A DNA stretch of 64,000 nt from Methylosinus sp. PW1 (GTDB lineage Bacteria; Pseudomonadota; Alphaproteobacteria; Rhizobiales; Beijerinckiaceae). The stretch spans positions 186,001-250,000 of the forward strand of contig NZ_JQNK01000002.1 of assembly GCF_000745215.1 (NCBI RefSeq). The letters run 5' to 3'. Shown piece after piece: positions 57,645-64,000 of this stretch. Positions within the stretch are counted from its first letter, which is position 1, and each line of letters begins with the position of its first letter. A model generated the notes under the pieces. That model made no database searches. It saw only the letters and a list, made by a program, of their open reading frames with translations, and had not been told where the DNA came from. The position numbers and the translations under genes are program-made.

Positions 57645-58340
57645 ATGACCGATATTGTGGAAGGGCCGGCGCTGGCCGCTCTCTCCTGCGGCAAGCCCGC
57701 TTTTCTCGTCGTGATGCTGCATGGGGAGGGCGCCGACGGGCAGACCATGGTCGATCACGCGCTCAATTGGGCGCCGACCATGCCCAAGGCCGAGTTCCTC
57801 TCCGCCGAGGCGCCCGCCAGCGTCGATGGTGTGAAGCGTTGGTTCGACGCCACTGACCCGGATGGGCTCGCCAAAGGACTGGCGGCGCTGGAGCGCTTTC
57901 TCGAGGCGGCGCTGGCGAAGCGCCGGCTGCCGGCCTCGCATCTGGCGCTGGTCGGCTTCTCACAGGGGGCGACTCTTGCGCTGCTCGCCGGTGTCGCGCG
58001 GCCGGGGCCGGCGGCGGCGGTGGTGGCCTTCGCCGGCGGTCCTTATGGCGCGGCGCCTTCTATCGGCCCCGATGGCGCGCCGCCCGTGCTGCTGATCCAT
58101 GGCGACGCCGACGCGATCTCGCCGCTCGCCGCCGTGCGTGAGACAAAGGCCGCGCTGACGGGGCAGGGAGCCAAGGTCTTGTCGATGACGCGCAAGGGCC
58201 TCGATCATGCGATGGACGATGACGGGGTGATCGCGGCCGGCGATTTCCTCACCGAGCATGTCGTGCACAAGAAGAGCGCGGCGCATGAGGACGATCACGA
58301 TCATGACCACGATCACGACGATCACGATCACGCGCATTGA
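57645..58340 (+). CDS. alpha/beta-hydrolase (phospholipase/carboxylesterase family) with His/Asp tail
   Basis: Protein of 231 residues. Catalytic triad fits Ser106 in LVGFSQGAT, Asp155 in LLIHGDADAISP and His188 in GLDHAMD. Related to YpfH-type carboxylesterases. The last 18 residues are a His/Asp stretch (EDDHDHDHDHDDHDHAH) that probably binds metal, which is not standard for the family. Confidence 0.85.
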   Translation: MTDIVEGPALAALSCGKPAFLVVMLHGEGADGQTMVDHALNWAPTMPKAEFLSAEAPASVDGVKRWFDATDPDGLAKGLAALERFLEAALAKRRLPASHLALVGFSQGATLALLAGVARPGPAAAVVAFAGGPYGAAPSIGPDGAPPVLLIHGDADAISPLAAVRETKAALTGQGAKVLSMTRKGLDHAMDDDGVIAAGDFLTEHVVHKKSAAHEDDHDHDHDHDDHDHAH

Positions 58341-58397
58341 GGCTCGGCACGGCTCTTGCGGGACGAGGTCAGGCACATTGCGAAAGGAGATCAGAAC

Positions 58398-58610
58398 ATG
58401 GCCCTGACCGCCGAGGACATAAAAGAAGGCAAATGCTATGCGACCCGCGGACCGGAGCGATACAAGGTGATCGCCATCAATCCGCGCGGGATCGTTACCT
58501 TCCTCACTTGGGAAGGCAATCAGAAGCCGAGCCCCCTGCGCGCCAATTGCGGCATGAAGGCCTTTCTGGAAGGCGTGACGAAGGAAATCCCCTGTCCGGC
58601 GGAGGGCTGA
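58398..58610 (+). CDS. small hypothetical protein
   Basis: Protein of 70 residues from ATG 58398 with AAGGAGA upstream. The sequence (GKCYATRGPERYKVIAINPR, VTFLTWEGNQKPS, three cysteines) has the look of a small beta-barrel. No family recognised. It follows the esterase on the same strand and converges with the EnvZ-like kinase gene. Confidence 0.65.
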   Translation: MALTAEDIKEGKCYATRGPERYKVIAINPRGIVTFLTWEGNQKPSPLRANCGMKAFLEGVTKEIPCPAEG

Positions 58611-58613
58611 GCG

Positions 58614-59981
58614 TCACACCGGCAAGGTGACGGTCGCGCGCAAGCCGCCGAGCGGCGAGCCCTCGAGCGTCACCTCGCCGCCATGCGAGCGCATGATGTC
58701 GCGCGCTATGGCGAGGCCGAGACCCGAATGGCTCTCGTCCTGATTGCGCGACTCGTCCAGCCGGTAGAAGGGGCGGAAAGCGTCTTCTCGCCGCTCGACC
58801 GGAATGCCCGGGCCGTCGTCGTCTATGTGGATGGTCAGCATATGGCCGTCGTTGACGGCCGTGAGCGATATGTTTTTCGCATAGCGCTGGGCGTTGCCGA
58901 CGAGATTGGCGAGGCAGCGGCGGAAGGCGGCCGGGCGCACGGCGACCTGCCTGCGGCCGGAAAAGCTCGTCTCGGCCCGAAGGCCGCGCCGCTCCGTGTC
59001 GGTCTTCAGCTCGTCCAGAATGGCGGTCACATCGGTCTCCGCCGTCGCCTCGCCGCCGTCGCCGCGCGCGAAGGCGAGATAGGCCTCCACCATGCGCTCC
59101 ATCTCGTCGACGTCTTTCTTCAGCTCATTGGTCTCCGCGGTCTCGCCGATGAGGGCGAGCGACAGCTTGAAGCGCGTGATGATGGTGCGCAGATCATGCG
59201 ACACGCCATTGAGCATGGTCGTGCGCTGCTCCATGGCGCGCTCGACTCGGCGCTTCATCTCCAAAAAGGCGGCGCCGGCCTGCCGCACCTCGCGCGCGCC
59301 GCGCGGGCTGAAGGCGACCTCGCGGCCCTTGCCGAACTCCTCCGCCGCGCGGGCGAGGCGCAGAATCGGGCGGATCTGATTGCGCAGGAAGGAGGTGGCG
59401 ATAGCGATGATGACCAGAGACGCGATCACGGTCCAGATGAAGAAGATTTCCGAGTTCGACGCATAGGCCTGGGTGCGATGGGCGAGCAGCCGCATCACCG
59501 AATCGTCGAGCGCGACTCTTATTTCCACGATGTTGGAGCGCCCTACCGTGTCGATCCAGAAGGGGCGCTGCAGGCGCAGCGACAACTCCCGCGACAAAGT
59601 ATGGTCGAGCAGTGAGAAGAAGGGCTTGGCGGCGGGCGGCGGCAGCGGCTCCTTGGGCAGGAAATGAACGTCTATGCTCAAATCCTCGCCGGCGATGCGC
59701 TGGATGATGTCGCGATGCTCGCCCTTGGGAAAGGCGTCGTAGAAATCGATCAGCGCGGCGACGTCGCGCGCCACGGCGGCGGAGAGGCGCGACGTCACCG
59801 CCTGCCAATGCCGCTCCATGAAAAAATAGGCGACCGCCGATTGCAGCAGCACGATCGGTAGAATCACGATCAGCAGCGAGCGGGCGTAGAGGCCTTTGGG
59901 CATGCGCTCGTGCAGCCAGCCGGCGAAGCGCCGCCAGAGCTGGCGCGGGGCGTCGAGCGCGGCGGGGAGGGCTGATGTCAT
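58614..59981 (-). CDS. EnvZ-like sensor histidine kinase
   Basis: Protein of 455 residues from ATG 59981, overlapping the regulator's stop (ATGA). Two membrane segments (about 35-53 and 180-198) flank a periplasmic sensor; HAMP; H-box MLNGVSHDLRTIITRFKL with His262 (Ile in place of the usual Pro, as in many alphaproteobacterial EnvZ homologues); CLANLVGNAQRYA, DDDGPGIPVE and SGLGLAIARDIMRSHGG. It partners the OmpR/PetR-type regulator upstream. The stimulus is not known. Confidence 0.88.
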   Translation of the reverse strand: MTSALPAALDAPRQLWRRFAGWLHERMPKGLYARSLLIVILPIVLLQSAVAYFFMERHWQAVTSRLSAAVARDVAALIDFYDAFPKGEHRDIIQRIAGEDLSIDVHFLPKEPLPPPAAKPFFSLLDHTLSRELSLRLQRPFWIDTVGRSNIVEIRVALDDSVMRLLAHRTQAYASNSEIFFIWTVIASLVIIAIATSFLRNQIRPILRLARAAEEFGKGREVAFSPRGAREVRQAGAAFLEMKRRVERAMEQRTTMLNGVSHDLRTIITRFKLSLALIGETAETNELKKDVDEMERMVEAYLAFARGDGGEATAETDVTAILDELKTDTERRGLRAETSFSGRRQVAVRPAAFRRCLANLVGNAQRYAKNISLTAVNDGHMLTIHIDDDGPGIPVERREDAFRPFYRLDESRNQDESHSGLGLAIARDIMRSHGGEVTLEGSPLGGLRATVTLPV

Positions 59982-60757
59982 TGCGCTTTTCCGTATTCCT
60001 CGTCCGGTCCGATGACGGCCTCCGCCCACAGCCTGTAGCCGCGGCCGCGGATCGTCTGCAAATGGCGCGGGCCTTGCGCGTCGCTCTCGAGCTTGCGGCG
60101 CAGCCGCGCCACCTCGACATCGACGCTTCGTTCGCCCGCGCTCTCGACTTTGCCATTGACGAGGCGCTGCGCCAACCTCTGCCGTGACACGATCTCGCCC
60201 GCATTCGTCGCCAGCACGCGCAGAATCTCCTCTTCGCGAGTCGTCAAATGGACGATTCGATCATGCTCGCGCAATCGGCCCTTTTCGAGATCGAAGCCGA
60301 AGGCGCCGAAGCGCACGCTCGCGGCCGCCGGGGCAGGGCGGGCGGCGCGGCCGGCGCGGCGCAGAATGCTGGCGATGCGCAGCGACAATTCGCGCGGCTC
60401 GAAGGGCTTGGCGAGATAATCGTCGACGCCGGCCTCGAGTCCGGCCACGCGATCGGCCGTCTCGCCGCGCGCGGTCAGCATGAGGATGGGGGAGGAGCGC
60501 AGGGGCTCCGCCTCGCTGCGCAATTTGCGCGCGAATTCCGGTCCGCTCTCGCCCGGCATCATCACGTCGAGGACGATGAGGTCGAAGGTCATGTCGGCGA
60601 GCCGCGCGCGCGCCTGGGCGGCGTCGGCGGCCGCGCTGACCAGATAGCCCTGCGCGACGAGATAGCGCGACAGCAGCGCGCGTATGCGCCTGTCGTCGTC
60701 GACGACGAGAATATGCGGGCCGGGCTCGGCCGCGGTCTGCGGCGCCGGCGCGCTCAT
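59978..60757 (-). CDS. petR: OmpR-family response regulator (PetR-like)
   Basis: Protein of 259 residues. Receiver: HILVVDDDRRI, Asp64 in LIVLDVMMPGESG, LTARG, KPF. The C-terminal winged helix contains LTTREEEILRVLATNAGEIV and RRKLESDAQGPRHLQTIRGR. The order MarR-type gene, this regulator, EnvZ-like kinase matches the petP-petR arrangement of alphaproteobacteria. The start overlaps the petP-like stop by 4 bp. Confidence 0.82.
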   Translation of the reverse strand: MSAPAPQTAAEPGPHILVVDDDRRIRALLSRYLVAQGYLVSAAADAAQARARLADMTFDLIVLDVMMPGESGPEFARKLRSEAEPLRSSPILMLTARGETADRVAGLEAGVDDYLAKPFEPRELSLRIASILRRAGRAARPAPAAASVRFGAFGFDLEKGRLREHDRIVHLTTREEEILRVLATNAGEIVSRQRLAQRLVNGKVESAGERSVDVEVARLRRKLESDAQGPRHLQTIRGRGYRLWAEAVIGPDEEYGKAQ

Positions 60758-61320
60758 GCGGCGTCGTCTTCGGCGAGCGGCCGCCGGCGCCGGCGCGGCG
60801 GCAGATGCGCGCGCACTTTCTCACGATCCGGGGCGTTGACCATGGCCAGCAGAAAATCGACGGTCATCTCGCGCGTCTCCGGCGGCAGCTCGCCGAAGAC
60901 GCGGCGGAAGCGTTCCGATTGCAGCGTCGCCAGCTCCTGGGCGAGACGCGCGCCCTTGGCCGTCGGATAGAGGAGGCGCTGGCGACGGTCGGTCGCGCCC
61001 TCGCGCGCCTCGACGAATCCGGCGTCGAGCAATTGCTTGAGCACGCGGTTGAGGCTCTGCTTGGTGATCTTCAGAATATCGAGCAGGGCGGCGATGGCGA
61101 GGCCGGGGCGGCGATAGACGAAATGCAGCACGCGGTGATGGGCGCGGCCAAATTGGTAATTCTCGAGCAGCCGGTCGGCGTCGCCGACGAAATCGCGATA
61201 GGCGAAGAAGAACAGCTCGATGAGATCGAACATGGGCTCGCTCTCGGGCGCCGGCTCGCGTCCGACCAGCGCCTGCGTCGAGGCCGGGCGCGATGGCTTG
61301 CGTTCGATGGATGTTTTCAC
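60754..61320 (-). CDS. petP: MarR-family regulator (PetP-like)
   Basis: Protein of 188 residues from GTG 61320; ATG 61233 (MFDLIELFFFAYRDF) is an alternative start. The winged helix-turn-helix is visible in AIAALLDILKITKQSLNRVL and GFVEAREGATDRRQRLLYPT. First gene of the petP-petR-kinase operon and divergent from ilvE. A near-palindrome at 61453-61473 between them is a candidate operator. Confidence 0.8.
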   Translation of the reverse strand: MKTSIERKPSRPASTQALVGREPAPESEPMFDLIELFFFAYRDFVGDADRLLENYQFGRAHHRVLHFVYRRPGLAIAALLDILKITKQSLNRVLKQLLDAGFVEAREGATDRRQRLLYPTAKGARLAQELATLQSERFRRVFGELPPETREMTVDFLLAMVNAPDREKVRAHLPPRRRRRPLAEDDAA

Positions 61321-61452
61321 GTCGGGAACCGCTATATGTCGGTGGAAGCGAAAAAGCCGTGAACCATGCCCCGGACAGGGCGCTCGGAAGCCCGTCCTCT
61401 GAATGGGAGGGTGAAACGCCCCCTCCGACGCCGCTCGAACGTCCTGAACTTA

Positions 61453-61473
61453 TACGTCAGCTATATTGACATA
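61453..61473. promoter_or_regulatory. candidate MarR-type operator between petP and ilvE
   Basis: TACGTCA-N7-TGACATA is a 21-bp near-palindrome (6 of 7 arm positions pair) in the AT-rich 255-bp divergent region. Size and spacing suit a MarR-type dimer or a promoter element. The rest of the gap holds no gene. Confidence 0.4.
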
Positions 61474-61575
61474 TTTCTGACCGATGGCTAGTGGTTTGGA
61501 GAAGGCCGGCTCGAGACCGGCCGCCGCATGGGACGGCTCCCTCTTTTTTCGCCCTTGACCTCATCGGAGTGTCGG

Positions 61576-62463
61576 ATGTCGGTTTTGCCCTTCGACCAGC
61601 GCGACGGCTACATCTGGTTCAATGGCGCGCTCATCCCCTGGCGCGACGCCAAGCTCCATGTGCTCTCGCACGGGCTGCATTACGGCTCCAGCGTGTTCGA
61701 GGGCGAGCGCGCCTATGGCGGCGTGATCTTCAAATCGACCGAGCATTCCGAGCGCTTCAAGCGTTCCGCGCAAATCCTCGATTTCGAGATTCCCTATAGC
61801 GTCGCCGAGCTCGACGCGGCCAAGGCCACGGTGGTGAAGGCCAATGGCTTCGACAGCTGCTATGTGCGGCCGGTGGCCTGGCGCGGCAGCGAGATGATGG
61901 CCGTCGCCGCGCAGAATTCGACGATCAATGTCGCCATCGCGACGTGGGACTGGCCGAGCATGTTCGACGTCGCCACCAAGATGAAGGGCATTCGTCTCGA
62001 CGTCGCCGATTATCGCCGGCCCGATCCGCAGACCGCGCCCTCGCTGGCCAAGGCGGCGGGCCTCTATATGATCTGCACCATCTCCAAGCATCGCGCCGAG
62101 CGCCGCGGCTACGCCGACGCTCTGATGCTCGACTGGCAGGGCCGCGTCGCCGAATGCACCGGCGCCAATATCTTCTTCGTGAAGGACGGCGTGCTGCACA
62201 CCCCTATCGCCGATTGCTTCCTCGACGGCATCACGCGCCGCACGGTCATCGATCTCGCCCGTCGCCGCTGGATAGAGGTGGTCGAGCGCCGCATCCTGCC
62301 GGAGGAGCTGCCCGAGTTCAGCGAGTGCTTCATCTGCGGCACGGGCGCCGAGGTCACGCCGGTCGCGGAGGCCGGCCCCTATCGCTTCACGCCGGGCGCC
62401 ATCTCGCGCACGCTGATCGAGGACTACACGCGCGAGGTCGATCCGAAAGCGGCCGCCGCCTGA
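61576..62463 (+). CDS. ilvE: branched-chain amino acid aminotransferase
   Basis: Protein of 295 residues from ATG 61576 with GGAG upstream. Class IV PLP fold: FNGALIPWRDAKLHVLSHGL, HYGSSVFEGERAY, the PLP lysine Lys159 in SLAKAAGLYMICTISKH, and AECTGANIFFV. Converts branched-chain 2-keto acids to valine, leucine and isoleucine. Confidence 0.92.
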   Translation: MSVLPFDQRDGYIWFNGALIPWRDAKLHVLSHGLHYGSSVFEGERAYGGVIFKSTEHSERFKRSAQILDFEIPYSVAELDAAKATVVKANGFDSCYVRPVAWRGSEMMAVAAQNSTINVAIATWDWPSMFDVATKMKGIRLDVADYRRPDPQTAPSLAKAAGLYMICTISKHRAERRGYADALMLDWQGRVAECTGANIFFVKDGVLHTPIADCFLDGITRRTVIDLARRRWIEVVERRILPEELPEFSECFICGTGAEVTPVAEAGPYRFTPGAISRTLIEDYTREVDPKAAAA

Positions 62464-62602
62464 GCTTCGCCGCGTAACGCCGCGCGCCGGCGACGGGTCG
62501 AGAAAGCGATATCCGAGACGATTTGCTTCGTGTCCTACGCGTCTTCGTGGTAAAAAATCCCTCGAAGGCGCCATTGACGCGACGGGCCGAGGGGTTGGCG
62601 AG

Positions 62603-64000
62603 GCATGGGAAAGGTCACTGGGTTTCTGGAAGTCGACCGGCAGGACCGCAAATACAAGCCGGCCGCCGACCGCATCCGCCATTACGACGAATTCGTCATT
62701 CCCCTCTCCGAGGAGGCGACGCGCAATCAGGCGGCGCGCTGCATGGATTGCGGCATTCCGTTCTGCCACAATGGCTGCCCGGTCAATAATCAGATCCCGG
62801 ATTGGAACGATCTCGTCTACAACGGCGACTGGCGCCGCGCGCTGGCCAATCTCCATTCCACCAATAATTTCCCGGAATTCACCGGCCGCGTCTGCCCCGC
62901 GCCCTGCGAGGCCTCCTGCACGCTGAATCTCGTCGACCAGCCGGTCACGATCAAGACGATCGAATGTTCGATCGTCGATCGCGGCTTCGAGGCGGGCTGG
63001 ATCGCGCCCGAGCCGCCGAAGACCAAGACCGGCAAGCGCATCGCCGTCGTCGGCGCCGGCCCCGCGGGTCTCGCCGCCGCCCAGCAGCTGGCGCGCGTCG
63101 GCCATGACGTGCATGTCTATGAGAAGTTCGCCAAGGCCGGCGGCCTGCTGCGTTACGGCATTCCCGACTTCAAGATGGAGAAGCATCTCATCGACCGCCG
63201 CGTGGCGCAGCTCGAGGCGGAAGGGGTGGCCTTCCACTATAATGTGCATGTCGGGGTCGATCTCGAGACGGAGAAGCTCGTCGCCGAGCATGACGCCATC
63301 GTGCTCGCCGGCGGCTCCGAGCAGCCGCGCGATCTTTCGATTCCGGGGCGAGATCTGCGCGGCGTGCATTTCGCCATGGATTTCCTGCCGCAGCAGAACC
63401 GCCGCGTGTCCGGCGAGCCGCTCGTCACCAATGAGCCGATCCTCGCCTCCGGCAAGCATGTCGTCGTCATCGGCGGCGGCGACACGGGCTCGGACTGCAT
63501 CGGCACCTCGGTGCGCCAGGGCGCGCTTTCGGTGACGCAGCTCGAGATCATGCCGCGCCCGCCGGAGAAGGAAGCCAAGCTCGTCACCTGGCCGGACTGG
63601 CCGCTGAAGCTGCGCACCTCCTCTTCCCATGACGAGGGCTCGACGCGCGAGTTCGCGGTGATGACGCGCGAGTTCATCGGCGCCGACGGCGCCGTCACGG
63701 GCCTGCGCTGCGAGCGCGTCGACGGCAAGCTGGCCGCCATTCCCGGCAGCGAGTTCACGCTGAAGGCCGATCTCGTGCTACTGGCCATGGGCTTCGTCTC
63801 GCCGGTCCGCGAGGGCCTGCTGGAAAAGCTCGCGGTCGCGCTGGACCCGCGCGGCAATGTGGCCGCCGACGTCAAATCCTATCGATCGTCACGCGAAAAA
63901 GTCTTCGCGTGCGGAGACATGCGGCGCGGGCAATCGCTCGTCGTATGGGCGATCCGCGAGGGCCGGCAATGCGCCGCCTCGGTGGACGCCTTCCTGATGG
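62603..64000 (+). CDS. gltD: glutamate synthase small subunit, right-truncated
   Basis: The first 466 codons from ATG 62603; the gene runs off the right edge. N-terminal Fe-S motifs ([32 protein letters not shown]), FAD site [21 protein letters not shown] site [20 protein letters not shown] and the late [17 protein letters not shown] motif are all present. It supplies electrons from NADPH to GltB in ammonia assimilation, which suits the urea-derived ammonia supply in this window. Confidence 0.95.

Noticed and set aside
61561..63630. 689-codon open frame on the minus strand
   Set aside because: Antisense to ilvE and gltD.

Overview
The window is a GC-rich bacterial chromosome segment of about 65 protein genes and two tRNAs. 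It reads as an alphaproteobacterium of the Hyphomicrobiales (Rhizobiales). The evidence is gene content: a RegB/RegA (ActS/ActR) pair next to mmcB, a SAM-II riboswitch ahead of metZ with a divergent two-domain dcd, a PetP/PetR/EnvZ-like cassette beside ilvE, and the order yajC-secD-secF-Mth938-NDUFAF6-like. The overall style resembles Methylosinus/Methylocystis, but no methane-oxidation gene is present, so the genus is a guess. No insertion sequence, prophage, CRISPR array or rRNA was seen.

Layout. 1-5.2 kb: edge of an exopolysaccharide-type locus (acyl-CoA dehydrogenase start, acyl carrier protein, a Wzz/Wzc-like co-polymerase with a broken Walker A, a glycosyltransferase) and an orphan polyamine-binding protein. 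5.3-7.8 kb: mmcB and the redox regulators regA/regB. 7.9-12.3 kb: Sec accessory cluster yajC-secD-secF coupled to homologues of the mitochondrial complex I assembly factors NDUFAF3 and NDUFAF6; yajC appears frameshifted in a G7 tract. 12.6-18.6 kb: a Gly/His-rich secreted protein, argE, apaG, and a TonB-dependent receptor flanked by two DUF2946-like cysteine proteins (possible copper or other metal uptake). 18.6-21.2 kb: metZ under a SAM-II riboswitch, and dcd. 21.4-26.4 kb: a complete NAD(P)-linked group 3b-type [NiFe] hydrogenase operon with an embedded cyclic-nucleotide-binding protein and its maturation protease. Then tRNA-Gly(CCC) and a diguanylate cyclase.

27.7-44.4 kb is the functional centre: a 12-gene minus-strand array for urea acquisition and breakdown (porin-urtABCDE-ureDABCEFG). 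Divergently transcribed from it are a small secreted protein, a 1123-residue fusion of an NCS1-type permease, a cysteine cluster, a histidine kinase and a receiver domain, and a LuxR-type response regulator. The simplest model is that the permease-kinase senses urea or a related nitrogen compound and drives the divergent operon through inverted repeats in the shared 176-bp promoter region.

44.5-64 kb: slyX, tRNA-Leu(CAA), a YqaA-type membrane protein, dsbB, rlmN, a GT1 glycosyltransferase, a chagasin-like inhibitor, an NDUFAF5-like protein, an L,D-transpeptidase, a ybjN-domain gene with proC, a His-tailed TetR regulator, a phytase-like autotransporter, three small unknown proteins, a His-tailed esterase, the EnvZ-like/PetR/PetP regulatory operon, ilvE, and the start of gltD, cut by the right edge. 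Several unrelated proteins here carry His-rich tails or repeats (UreE, the secreted Gly/His protein, the TetR regulator, the esterase).
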